From NCBI RefSeq assembly GCF_000715075.1, contig NC_134089.1:65268697-65332696 (forward strand): a DNA stretch of 64,000 nt. The letters run 5' to 3'. The translations under genes were made by a program, and so were the position numbers. The notes below the pieces were generated by a model. The model was not told the DNA's origin and did no database searches. It saw nothing but the letters and a program-made list of their open reading frames with translations. How positions within the stretch are numbered: the first letter of the stretch is position 1; each line of letters starts with the position of its first letter. Shown here piece after piece: positions 12,114 to 23,462 of this stretch. This DNA is from Nicotiana tabacum (lineage: Eukaryota > Streptophyta > Magnoliopsida > Solanales > Solanaceae).

Positions 12114-13690
12114 TTACAAAGCCTCAGCAACATTTTTAGGTTCAATAAGAGATAGGAAAGCATCAAAAGCACACAGATTCTTTAATTGAGATCTAGTTTT
12201 AATTCTAGAAGTTTGATTAGTAATTATATTTTCAATAGGATGAGAACTTTGATACTTGTAAGGTTTCACAACCAACTGGTTTCTGTTTGATGTTTCTCCC
12301 ATATTATGTTGCTGAGGAACAGGCTCATGGACAGGTTCCATTTGGGAATTAGATTTAGTTCTTCTTGTTCAGTTCCCCCTGTCAGGTTGCCCTGGATGGA
12401 AGAACTTGTTCCTTCTTCTGGTGCAGCTTCAGCTTGGGTTGTGACTTCATTTAACCCTTTTACCAGCCCAATAGCGTCATCTTCATGTTCCTGTCTCTCA
12501 AAAAGAATGTTAGTTTCAAAAAAAACTACATGTATACTTTCTTCTACACACATAGTTCTTTTGTTGTACACTTTATAAGCTTTGCTATGTGAAGAATATC
12601 CCAAGAATACTCCCTCATCACTTCTGGGATCAAACTTACCTAGGGAGTCCTTTCCATTGTTGTGCACAAAGCACTTGCATCAAATGCCCTAAGATGGGAT
12701 ATATTTGGTTTTCTCCCTTTAAGTAACTCATAGGGAGTCTTCTCTACAAGAGGTCTAATCATACACCTATAAATGATGTAACATGCAGTGTTTACAGCTT
12801 TTGCCCAGAAGCTATGGGGTAGTTTACTAGAAAGAAGCATAGTCCTAGCCATATCTTCAAGTGTTCTATTCTTTCTTTCAACTACTCCATTTTATTGTGG
12901 AGTCCTAGGGGCAGAAAAATTATGATCTATGCCATGCTCATCACAAAATTCAGCAAACTTAGCATTTTTAAATTCAATTCTATGATCAGATGTTAAAAAT
13001 AATGTCCAAGTAGACCTAGAGTAATTATCAACAAGCACAATCATATATTTTTTACCACCTCTGCTTAATGTTCTCATTAGACCATAGAGATCCATATGAT
13101 CCAGTTCCATCGACCTAGTCATGCTTACTACTTTTTTGCATTTAAAGGATGATCTTACCTGCTTCCCCTTTGCACAAGCCTCATAAACTTTGTCTTCCTT
13201 GAACTTAATGTTAGGCGTTCCTATCACCAAGTCCTTAGAGACTAGTTTGTTGAGTTGACTTAGACTGGCATGTCCAAGTCTTTTGTGTCAAAGGAGAGGA
13301 TCATTATCCAATACACTTAAATAAGTGAGTTTATTTTCTGAAAGTGTGGATAGATCTACAATGTATATATTGTTTACACTTTTTCCCTGCAAAACAATCT
13401 TGATAGTGGTAGGATTTATCATAAAACATTTGGTAGAGGTGAATTCATACCTTTGTCACACAGTTGTGATACACTAATTAGGCTATATTTCAAGCCAGCT
13501 ATCAAGTAGACATTCTCAATAGAATTTGAGCCTGTCTTACCTGCCTTTCCAACCCCAATGATCTCACCTTTCTTACCATTTACAAAGGAGGCATTACCTC
13601 CTTTTAGGTCCTCAAGTGAAAGGAACTAGTTCTTGCTTCCAGTCATATTCTTTGAGAAGCCACTATCCATGTACCATATTTGGCTGCTCC
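12114..13690 (-). pseudogene. Copia integrase region of element B (decayed)
   Basis: Integrase pieces lie at 12892-13230 (CAKGKQVRSSF, VLVDNYSRSTW), 12640-12852 (MARTMLLSSKLPHSFWA) and 12266-12667. The first catalytic Asp region reads VDNYS where element A has VDDYS. Bases are missing between the VDN and SDH blocks relative to A (near 12985), which removes part of the core. The pre-integrase part lies in 13230-13690 without a clean frame. Confidence 0.85.
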
Positions 13691-13807
13691 CCTTTACTTG
13701 GACCTACAAAAGAAAATCAAGGGTTAGTCTTAGGAACCCAAACTAGTTTGGGTCCCTTTCTATAGGCAAAAGGGTGAATTAAATTCTTTTTAGCCCATCT
13801 TGGCAGC

Positions 13808-15538
13808 TTACTTTTCCCTTGAACAAAGATTTGTTCTTAATACTGGCCTTTTCTTTTGCATTACATTCACTTTTGTAGTGACCAGTCTTACCACAGTGTG
13901 TGCAGATTTTGTTCTCAAGAATTGTAATGTACTTGCTTTTGTGATCCCACTTAGGTGAAAGGGTTCATAGCCAAGTTCTCTCTTATTGCTACTATGGTGT
14001 TTTTGCAGCCATGATAGTGCATCAGAGGACTTATTCCATTTGCAAGTTCTGTCTAGTTCATGCTTAACCTTGCCTAGATCTTCTTTTAGGACTCTTATGT
14101 GCTCATCCTTTTTGTACAACTCATCCTTCATTTTTCCTAGATTTTCTTCTAAGGTGATATGTATGTGATAAGCTTTCTTTTTACTTGTTCCTAATTTCAG
14201 TTTTAAATTTTCAGATATAAGCTCTAACATAGTGATGTCAAGTTCAAGAACCTGGTTCTTCAACTTAGCATTTTTACTATCACTTTCACTAGCCCTGAGT
14301 TCCAGAGTTTTGCACTTAGCTTTCAAGATTATACATTCCTTAGACAAATGTTCCATTTCATTGTTTATGATCTCAGATTCATCAATGAAATCTAGCAGTA
14401 GTTCAGATAGCCTTTCTTTAGACAAAAATTTAATCTTATCTTTGAGATGAATCACACTTATCTCTAGTTCATCATCTGATTCTCCAATGGCCATAAGTGC
14501 TTGTTCATCTCCATCTTTATCTTCTGAATCCTCATCTGAGCTTTCTCCCTAAGCAGCAACCATAGCCTTTGTTGATCTTTTGTTCTTCTTGGGATGAACA
14601 TGTTCCCTCTTCCTATTTTTTCGTTCAGCCCTTTCTTTCTTCCATTCAATTTCCCATTGAGGACAATTTTGATCATGTGGTCAGTCTTACCACATTTGTA
14701 ACAACCCTCGTTGGTCTATTTTTCAGGGACCCTTGGTTTGTTGTAAGTTTCACCTCTTGAAGAACCCTTTCCTCTCATTAGATACTTCTTGAAATCCCTC
14801 GTGATCATAGCCATTTTATCCGCCTCTAGATTTGCACCTTCAGCGATTCTGAGAGCCAGGCTTATTTGCTTCTTGGGTGCATCCATCTTCATGGTTTGTT
14901 TTCTAAGTTCATGGGTAGTGAGATTTCCAATTAACTCGTCCAACTTGAGAATGACAATGTTATTTGATTCCTGAATAACAGTGATTTTGCTTTCCCAAGT
15001 AACTTGTTAGAATTTTCTCAACCTTGTCTTCTTCAAGGATAATCCTTCCAAGAGACTTAAGTTCATTTGTTAGTGTTGTGAACCATGTATACATCTCTTT
15101 GATGGTTTCTCCATCCTTCATGGTGAAATTCTCACATTGAGAGTACAACAGTGTTCCTCTTGATCTCTTCGCTTAAGGAGTTCCTTCATGAGCCACTTGC
15201 AAAGTCTCCTAAATTTCCTTAGCAGTAGTACAACTTTGAATTATGTTGTACTCATCTGGACCAAATCTACACACAAGCCATTTCTTGGCCTTAGCATTCT
15301 TTTCCCACTTTTTCAAGTCCTCAGCATTGCAGTCAGCTCTAGTCTTTGGCACATCCACTCCTTTAGCATTCTTCTTCATGGTAGCCAAGGGACCATCAGT
15401 AACAATGTCTCATAGTTCATAATCCTCTCCGATGGTGTGATCTCTCATCTTGTTTTTCCACCAGGAGTAGTAGTAGCCATTGAAGAGTGGAGACCTAGCA
15501 GTGGATTGTCCTTTCCAGTTTTCAGGTGGTGCACTCAT
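13808..15538 (-). pseudogene. Sirevirus-type gag of element B (decayed)
   Basis: The gag ATG is at 15538, matching the gag start of element A. Pieces at 15410-15538, 14960-15148 and 14716-14943 follow the same gag order. The longest open piece, 13808-14494 (228 residues), is the coiled-coil region (SDSKNAKLKNQVLELD), which stayed open although the rest decayed. The zinc knuckle near 14690 keeps its Cys but runs into a frameshift. Confidence 0.83.
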
Positions 15539-15581
15539 CTTGATCTATTCCTAAGGTGTTAGCCTCTTTAAGGATAACCTA

Positions 15582-15594
15582 CTCTGATACTAAA
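15582..15594 (-). other. Primer binding site of element B
   Basis: The minus strand reads ttagtatcagagt next to the 5' LTR. It is the initiator tRNA-Met PBS with two substitutions. Confidence 0.75.
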
Positions 15595-16500
15595 TGATAT
15601 TTTATACTTCTATATCACACAAGAGGGGGGTAATTTGTGTGGTGTCCAATTTTTCGCTTAACCTAATTATAGAAGGACTTGGTTCTTCTATGTGTTCCAA
15701 CTACTACTGTTGTGGAATAATAACTACAAAAATTAAAGAACATAGAGATTTTACATGGAAAATACCTGGCTCAAAAGGTGAAAAAATCACGACCTACTTT
15801 CCAGTAAGATTTTCCCAAACTCTCCACTAAAATCACTGAGCCAAAAACTGCATTTACAAAAAACTCTTTTGTAAACCTAGGATTACCTCTAATCCAGTTG
15901 TATCACACATCCTCACTTTTCGACAACTTCAAGTTAACTATAACTTGAAAACTTTGAGTATCTAATACAATTGCTTCTAGATAAGCTGAAAGGTATAATA
16001 TGAAAACACCTACTACAATTGAACGAGAATAAAAGACAGACAATATCGTGTTCATGTAACTTCAGTTTTGCACGCTTGAATCACACATAAATTGCTTGCA
16101 AAATTGCCTTGCTATTTTGCTCTCAATTCACATTTAACTTCTGCTTATGTGCGCTACCTGTAAAAGAGAAAAACACTAATATTTATGGAGTTAGTAAATA
16201 GAGATTGACTAGAATTCTAATGCTACTCTTCCTTGGTGAAAGAGTTCTAGTTGATCTCAACCTCTAACTCTATCATTCTCTTAAACCGTATTCTCTTTGA
16301 GTAAGGAGTCTTTCTCCTTATCCAATATGCAACTTTTTTCGATCAGGATCAGAAGATATCACTTCTAATAAGTTAGGTTTATCTCCTTCACGTGCATCTC
16401 ACATGTTTGAGTTGACCATATTTTTGCTTCCTAGGATGGACCTGATCCATGTCTGAGTTCCTTTGTCAGTCTTCAAAACTCACCTTTACTTGGGCCAACA
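15595..16500 (-). repeat. 5' LTR of element B
   Basis: This 906-bp sequence is homologous to both LTRs of element A but clearly more diverged. The ends are tgata...ccaaca on the plus strand. The next bases, gtttt (16501-16505), are the predicted target duplication, whose partner lies left of the window. Confidence 0.88.
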
Positions 16501-16880
16501 GTTTTACTTCTTGTATTTGCATTATGTTTCTCTAGCTTATTTATGTCTACTCTTGTAGCTTAGGTTTTTATTTTTAAGACATATATAAGGGGCGTATAGT
16601 CGCTGAAGTTTGCTGCAAGCAATCAAATTTGTGCAGTGGTGTCTCCTTCTCCTGGCACCACATTAGCTTTCTTGCAATCATTGTTTTCTATTAATACAAG
16701 CAAGCCTTCATTCAATTATTTTTACAATTCTCTAGTTGTAAATTGTGATCTTGACATTCACTTTCTCGTACGACACTCATAGTCTAGTCTATTATGCTGA
16801 GAGGGCCTTTGATTGGCGGAAAGTAATCACACAAAAGTTGGTTGCTTTGCCTGACGTCGCCCTTCCAAGACATCTCAGGA
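16501..16880 (+). mobile_element. Probable LTR remnant of another retrotransposon
   Basis: No reading frame. A TATA-like acatatataagg at about 16580 is followed by sequence ending in a CA-rich stretch near 16760, which resembles an LTR promoter region. Element B inserted at its left side. The family cannot be named. Confidence 0.35.
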
Positions 16881-19397
16881 AGGCACTACATAAAAATATT
16901 GGTTAATTTGGAGATGCGGGGTGGGCAACTTCATCTTGGTTCACAGATGCGAGCAAAGGCTTGCAAATGCGAGGTCGCAGGTGCGGTGTTTTGTCCGTAG
17001 AAGCAAAATCCCTAGCAGCTTATTATATTTCAAGGGTCACTCATATTTTATTATTTTGAGTTTTGGAGCTCGGTAAGAAGCAATTTTGGAGAAGATTTTA
17101 CTACTACTTTGTGGTTAAGTAATTTTCACTTGGATTTGATTATATATCTTGATTCTCCATGAATTTACAAACCTTAATCATGGAATTTTGAAGAGAAAAT
17201 TAGAATGTTACCTACACTTGAGAAAGTATATTTTGGGGATTTAAGTACCGATTTAGACTCAATTTTGGAATATAATCACATAATTAGAGTCGGCAGATTA
17301 TGAGTCATTGGATTGTGGTATTGGTTCTGCATTTTGGGTATGCGAGCTCAACTTGAAATTTGTTGACTTTTTAGAAATTCTTCAAAGATCGAAGCTTCAC
17401 AAATTGGGATCATTTCCTGTAGCATTGATTGACTTCCTTGGTGATGTTGACTAGATTTGAGACGGTTGAGGTGATTTCTCAAGGAAATATAATATTGGAG
17501 CTTTGAACTAACTAGGATGAGGTAAGTGTCTTGCCTAGCTTTGGTTGAGGGGATTTTTCCTACTAATTGATGTTATTTTCTACATGCAGAAGTAATATAT
17601 ATGAGGTGATGAACGTATATACATGTGCCATGGTATTCATGCTCGGGGTAGATTCTAGATTACTATATGCCTGATTTGATTGTATGTTTATGTGATTGTA
17701 TGTGTTATTCAATTGATTAACTGTGTGAGCACAATAAACCATGCTAGAGTAATGTTGAGGTTATTGGTACCTTATTTTGAACATGATGAACTAATCTGAG
17801 ATGGATGTTATACTCGCCTCGAACGTAGTCACGCGTATGTTATAAACATGCATCCATACTTGTTCTTCTTCTGATGTGCCTTAATTCAATTGTCCACTCT
17901 CTATAAAATACGTGTGATCCTTTGTATGACTACATAGACTTATCCTTTCATGTTAGAGATCATGTTTTAATATTATTATCTCATAGTTAGCCAAAATTGA
18001 CATTTATGGAATCATTGTTGAATTGATTTAGCCATAGTTATGTCTTATATCTTGAGCACGCATCCGCACTTTATTATTTTCATGTCTTTGTGCACCTTAT
18101 TGATGAATGAAGAGAATATGTTTCTTCATGATAAATTATTATTTTAAATTTGTTATGATCATGGAACATATAAACATGCTATACAGGTTGATTGTTGATG
18201 TGTAGGGTATAAGGGTGGCATTCTTGATATTGATTTTACGTAGAGTATAAGGGTGACATTTCACTATTTATGTTATGTGGAGTATAAGGGTGGCATTTCA
18301 TGTGGAGTATAAGGATGGCATTTCATGTGGAGTATAAGGGTGTCATTTCATTATTGATATTGAATGGAGTATAAGGGTGGTATTTCACTATTGATGTTGT
18401 GTGGAATATAAGAATGACGTTTCACTGTTGATGTTGTGTGCAATATAAGGGTGGCTTTTCACTATTGATGCTAAGGGTGGCGTTCTTGATCATGCACATG
18501 CATTCTTTATGCGTTGCCATGAATTTTACATGTTTTCATATTGCATCTAACATGCTCTCTTGTGCCTCTGTTATTACTTGATGATTTGATTGTCAAGATG
18601 GATTTTACCTATGTGAGTTGATAGCTCATGTTTTGTTGAGTTGGAAACAGTGCATTGGATCAATGTAAAAAGAGGGTTAACACCATACATTGAAACATTA
18701 GTCTTATAACCATGGTATTTATAAAGTGATACGGAATCGGATCACGGTTATGTATAGATGCCCTTTATTCGTGTAGGAGTCATGAGCACGCACTACTTGG
18801 TGTCTCTTTGTGAGTGAAATTGGCGCAAGTTATATTTGTTGGATCTGTTTAATTAGAAAAGCTTGTTTACTACCTTTACCCTAGTTGTGCACCTTTGCCA
18901 TTGATATTTATTGTTCTATGACATGTCTCTTTGTATATTTTCCTGCATTGTATATATTATTGAGATGTACAAGTTATGCAAAGTGAGTATTTTTTTACTT
19001 AAAAACCTCGTCATTAGTTTATCGAGGTTAGCCAAGATACGTAGTGAGTACATGAGTTCGGATTGGAGCTGAGTTGCTGTGAATGGAGAAGGCTGGCATT
19101 GAAGTTGTAGTTGCATTGCAGATTCAAGCTACCATTTGTTCATGGTAGTTTAGTACTTTATTTCTGTTTATGTAAACTTCAAACTAATATTGTATTTATT
19201 CTTTTTGCCAGTTTGTAAATCTAAATCATAGTGGTTCATGACTTGTATTATCCGTCCTTGGATAACTGTATCGAATTCTCTTGCTATTTTATTTGTTATC
19301 ATTGTTGGTTTCTCATTATAGTAGTGACTCATTATTTTAATTTATCTAGCGGTTGGGCTGGGTGCTATCACGACTTGGTAAAATTTTGGGTCATGAC
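16881..19397 (+). mobile_element. Gypsy-type LTR remnant (LTR I), left end worn
   Basis: Over 2.5 kb without coding. It has the layout of the other gypsy LTRs here: a block of gcagatgcg/gcgaggtcgcagg words at 16915-17010, a perfect AG|GTAAGT at 17522, tandem repeats at 18205-18490 and a terminal ...tgctatcacgac...gggtcatgaca at 19397. The 5' boundary is not clear. Confidence 0.65.
18205..18490 (+). repeat. Minisatellite in LTR I (gtggagtataagggtggcat units)
   Basis: About eight imperfect units are built on gtggagtataagggtggca followed by a variable tail (tttcactattgatgttgt). Spacing is about 25 to 45 bases because some units lack the tail. Confidence 0.85.
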
Positions 19398-19491
19398 AAA
19401 TTGTATTTTATATTGGTTGGTTCGCCTAGCACGTTAAGTTATGTGGCATCATGACTTGGTGGGATTTAGATCGTGAGAGTTTCCTCCCACC
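19398..19491 (+). mobile_element. Tail of an older gypsy LTR (LTR J)
   Basis: After the end of LTR I comes a second LTR-like tail, ttggttcgcctagcacgt...catgacttgg...gatcgtgaga. This suggests that LTR I inserted into an older LTR. Confidence 0.45.
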
Positions 19492-20011
19492 ATTCAAACC
19501 ACTTTCAACTTGTACCACAAATAGGTTCACGCATCCTAATGACCTCACCGTCCTTGTGTGAGCCCGTTCACTCCTTGCGATCAATTTAATCACTTCATTA
19601 GCCTGAATTAAATGTTAAAAATTACGTGACTTTCCGTTATTAATTTTAGCAAGACAATACAAATCCTATTTTTGAAATATCTAATGGTGCAGAGTAGTGG
19701 ATCTTTTAACTACTTTGATTTCAGTCAACATAACAAACAATTTAGAGGAATGCAATAAAGAGATGTAATCTTTTGTCTGATCACTTGTGATCCATATATA
19801 ACAGAGTTGGGTATACAATCACATGAATTAACACAGTATTGAAAAACAAGTGTTTTCTACTTTATAGTAACATTAGAACATGGGGATATAAAAGCAATCT
19901 TCGTCCTAAAAGGAGAACAAACAAACAAACAAGAGAATCAATCCTTTACACAAATTCAATCATTCTCACTCAACATAAACTAAAACCAAATATATGGTGA
20001 AGATAATTAAC
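19492..20011. other. Intergenic and 3' flank of the RPT2-like gene
   Basis: AT-rich, no reading frame and no repeat recognised. It should contain the 3' UTR and poly(A) site of the minus-strand gene. I found no canonical AATAAA on that strand close to the stop; a tttgtttgtttg run lies about 85 bases downstream. Confidence 0.5.
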
Positions 20012-22648
20012 TTACGAAATGGAAAATCTTCTCCTCCTAGGCTTAGTAATATCTACAGTGGCATCATCAATCATAGAAGTGTCCTTTGATCCATGCTTAA
20101 AGGGATTCAATTTCCCCAATTTTTTGGAGACAGAAGAAAAGAAGGTTGGCTTCCTGCTAAGACTGGGTTTAGCTGAAGTAGTCCCTTGACTTGTTTTCTG
20201 TATATCGGATATGTACATTTTCATCTTCAACAGTTCAGTTCTTAGAGCTTCGTTTTCTTTGACAAGCGAAACATCGGCTTGTAATTGATTCCTTGTTGCC
20301 ATGGCATCGGGTAAATTGCTAGTATCATCTCCGCCACTCCTTATCTTCAGTTGATCGAAGTAGAGAGCATGAAGGACTATTTGCACTGGCAAACGTTTGT
20401 TCTGTGAAGCATGAACTCTGGCTTCATACGAAAGTTTCAGTGTATCCATCACGCTGCAAACTTTCTCTCTTTCAATTTCATCCAAATTTGGATGTGCCTG
20501 CAATCATTTTACAAAGATCCTATTACTCTTTCTGATTACTCGAAATTAGTTGGTAAGTCGACGCTAACATGCAAATCTAAGTCGTTAAGCATAATATCTT
20601 GCTACAAACAACAACAGTAACTATAACTCTAAACAAGCCGGAGCTGGCTATATTAAATCCTCACAGTTCCGCAAGCATCACCGTTTTTGCTCAACCCCCA
20701 CCTTTTGTTTAGAAGACGCTAGCAGACGATCGTTCGGGAATGCTTTTTGTTAGACAGGTTAACCTAACTGCCGGACCAGCACATCTGGCAGCCCTTTTTG
20801 TATCCCCCGGAAACGGATTTCCCTAGTACTAGTTTCCAACAAGCATCCCCTTTTTGTTATCACCCACCAAGAGGTCGCTCCCCTAGTCCGCTGTGTATGT
20901 TGTCTTCTGCTCCTTGTAATGTTCAACCTTAGTATTATATATTAAGTATCTTTTGAACCCAAAAAAAAAAAAAATTCAAAAATCTCACAGTTCATGTCAT
21001 TCCACTTAATTAAGTCCGCCATAATCCAATATTATAGAAATTAGTTTATTTAGGACTATAATATATAAATCTCTGACAAGCCTAAAAAGGACATTCGAAT
21101 CTAAAGTAATTGTACTAACATGACTAGAATATTTTTGTTAAAATCTGCGAAAAGGATTTATTACCTTTAAGTAGATATCGACGGCTCTGTAAAGATCATC
21201 ATCAACCTTCCTAGCTCCCTTAGGAACCAAAATGGCAATTCCATTGAATTTGGCTATAGTGAGGTCCCCAAAAGTGGCTATTTCACCAAGATACGCATCT
21301 ACAGTCTTTGCAACTCTCTGCATCGCCGTGGAACAAACTTGTTGTCCCAAATCACCACCATTAAAAACCGCCACAGTCTTCTCTTTCTCCATAAATCCAG
21401 AAATAATTCTCCTAACGCTCTCAAGATCGAATAATCTTTCGCCATCATAAGTAAAAGACAACACGAGCAGATCATCTACAGTCACATGTTCTAAAATTGT
21501 TGATATCCTTTTCTCCAATTCATTCTTGCAACTATTAGCTGCTCTTAAGAAAATTGCTGTACGGAGGAGACAACATAGGAAATTGATGGGAAAAGCTGCT
21601 TTGTCTGCAGGTAAGAGTTTGACAATTGACTCGAGAAGTTGCCGTTGATGCATCCTGATGTCGGAGTCCTCTGGCTCGACTAATCTGGTTCCATTTCCGG
21701 AGTGGTCACGTACAAGGTCACGAAGAGATCTCTCTGTATACGTGATTATAGCACTTGCTGCGGTCAACGCTTTTGCTCCCCGAGTTTTCATCGAAATGAT
21801 AATTCTTTCGAAAAATGCTATGTCTAATATGGTTAACTCTTCCGTCCACCAATTTGGTGGTGATCTGCTTGGAAAATTCGCCTCCACACATGCCTACACA
21901 ATATAATATTGCTTTCAACAATTACCACTTGAATTAAAATTTTAAATGAGATGAATTCAGTACCTTAGCACTGGCGATTTCAACACATCTTTGAACGATG
22001 TTGAGTTCCTCAGCAAGGGGAAGAAGATTTTCACAAGACTTTAATACGACAAGTGCGCCAGAAAGGCTAGTCAAGGCAACTTGGGCTAGGAAATCTTCTG
22101 TCCTGCTAGCAAGATTGTTATCGCAGTATTTATCAGTCATTTGTAAGTAGTCAGCAGCACAACGAAGAGCAGCTACATTATGAACTGTGATTTCAAAGTT
22201 GACTCCATAGCAAAACTTGGCTGCTTTTTCAAACATCTCAGGACCTCCTGGTATCTCAGACAAGTTTATCCTCGTTACTTCTGTTTCTTTAGACTCTAGT
22301 ATAAGTTTCCTTATGTAGTTGCTCTTCGCCACAAGCATGAACTGCCATGGAAAACATAATAACAACAAATGACAACTGAATTCCACTAGTTAAGTTAAGG
22401 CAAAAGATAACAAGGTCATAAGTAACGTACCTTGTGAAGATTAAAGTTTGCTTCACCTACTTCAACAACAACATCAGTTGGAATTTCTTGGGAAAACACC
22501 CTGTCATATATAAAGTTAATACAAACTGAGACAGGAAAAGAGATTAATAATGGTGTGTTTGGAGGAAAAAGAGAGAGAGATAGTACCATTGGCCAGTTCT
22601 TTCCATGGCAAGAGAGAGTCGATTTGTATTCTTGATAGGAACAGCCAT
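20012..22648 (-). CDS. RPT2: BTB/POZ-NPH3 phototropism signalling protein, RPT2-like (five exons)
   Basis: Exons, 5' to 3': 22648-22587, 22500-22431, 22341-21964, 21893-21165 and 20497-20012. All introns have GT-AG ends and the phases agree, giving 1725 bases or 574 residues with no interruption. The BTB domain is at about residues 30-135 (IPTDVVVEVGEANFNLHKF) and the NPH3 domain at about 185-465 (PPNWWTEEL, FLCCLLRTAIFLRAA, YLKAHPNLDE). A coiled coil lies near 480-515. The C-terminus is RRRRFSIS, with Ser572 third from the end. RPT2 proteins are phototropin-1 partners at the plasma membrane, act in phototropism and leaf responses, and may serve as CUL3 adaptors. In NPH3 and RPT2 a Ser at this place, in a basic context, is phosphorylated and binds 14-3-3 proteins. 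Length and tail favour RPT2 over NPH3 (about 745 residues). Family certain; orthology likely but unproven. Confidence 0.9.
20671..20977 (+). mobile_element. Poly-A retroposon in intron 4 of the RPT2-like gene
   Basis: About 300 bp ending in gaaccc plus a run of about 14 A. It is flanked by near-identical direct repeats, atcctcacagttc at about 20657-20669 and aatctcacagttc at about 20979-20991. Target duplication plus an A tail is the mark of LINE-driven insertion. It could be a SINE or a 5'-truncated LINE; no convincing pol III A box was found. It is on the opposite strand to the gene. Confidence 0.65.
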
Positions 22649-22721
22649 GTGAGAGGGAAGCTTCAATATTTAGTGCATAGAGGGAAAGCTTAGGATAATA
22701 AAACTAGAGGTCTAATTATAG

Positions 22722-22729
22722 GATATATA
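22722..22729 (-). promoter_or_regulatory. Candidate TATA box of the RPT2-like gene
   Basis: The minus strand reads ctatatatcc about 75 bases upstream of the ATG. It is the only good TATA-like word between the ATG and the MITE at 22794. Confidence 0.5.
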
Positions 22730-22793
22730 GAGAGAGCTTGGTTTATCTTGATGTGGCTTTTTCATCCAGTTTATTTGTACTTGTAACTTGTTT

Positions 22794-23454
22794 CCGGGGT
22801 TGTTCATGGTTCAGTTTGAATCGATTTTTCCCTAAAAAGAAATTAAACCAAGTAAGTCGGTTTTTCAAATATTAGAACCAAATCAAACCAATTAAGTTGG
22901 TTTTTTCTTGATTCGGTTTATATCGGTTTTTCGGTTTTTTCGGTTATTTATCGGTTTTTTCTTAAATATAAGACATATACTACCAAACATATATTTCGGC
23001 GACCACATTTTCAATGTAACACTATCAAACCAATTGCCCTTTGAGAAGTCTATTATTTACCAAGATATATGGATGATAATTGAATCAAACAGTGATGAAT
23101 AATTTAAGGACTCAATTAAAAATATATTATTTTTAACATGAAATAGATTCTTACACTTAACAAAAGAAAACTGTCAATCAAACTAGAATGTAAAGGTAAA
23201 ATCATGTACTAAAAGTGCAAACGATTAACATTTACTATAAAAATTTTGAAACTTTGTATAAAAGTATACATATATATAGATGTAATAATAAATTTAAAAT
23301 AGTTACTCCTATATTTAGTTTGGTTCGTTTTTTTTATTAAAACCAAAACCAAACCAAATTTGATCTAAACCAAACCAAAAAGTATTGATTTTTTTGGTCA
23401 ATTTAGTCTGGTTTTCTTTTTGGTTCGGTTTTTCGGATTTTAATGAACACCCCT
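22794..23454. mobile_element. hAT-type MITE in the RPT2-like promoter
   Basis: 661 bp with inverted ends ggggttgttcatgg and ...aatgaacacccct, flanked by the perfect 8-bp direct repeat acttgttt (22786-22793 and 23455-23462). Eight-base duplications are typical of hAT. The interior is rich in tcggttttt on one side and aaccaaacc on the other, and it can fold on itself. There is no coding. Confidence 0.85.
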
Positions 23455-23462
23455 ACTTGTTT

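Larger units (their letters stand above)
10669..16500 (-). mobile_element. Sirevirus element B, proximal part
   Basis: This is the same family and orientation as element A, and it is interrupted by A near the C-terminal end of its RNase H. Present here are the end of RNase H, RT, integrase, gag, PBS and 5' LTR. The remainder is at 1-516 and beyond the left edge. It is more decayed than A, as expected for the older host of the nest. Confidence 0.9.

Noticed and set aside
517..16500. Tandem copia pair sharing one LTR by recombination
   Set aside because: The ctttc duplication and the restored continuity of element B show nested insertion instead.
18205..18490. Possible CRISPR-like or regulated repeat array
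   Set aside because: Units are irregular, without uniform spacers, and sit within a plant LTR; an ordinary minisatellite.
20411..20620. Plus-strand frame over exon 5 of the RPT2-like gene
   Set aside because: Antisense shadow of a well-supported exon and its intron.
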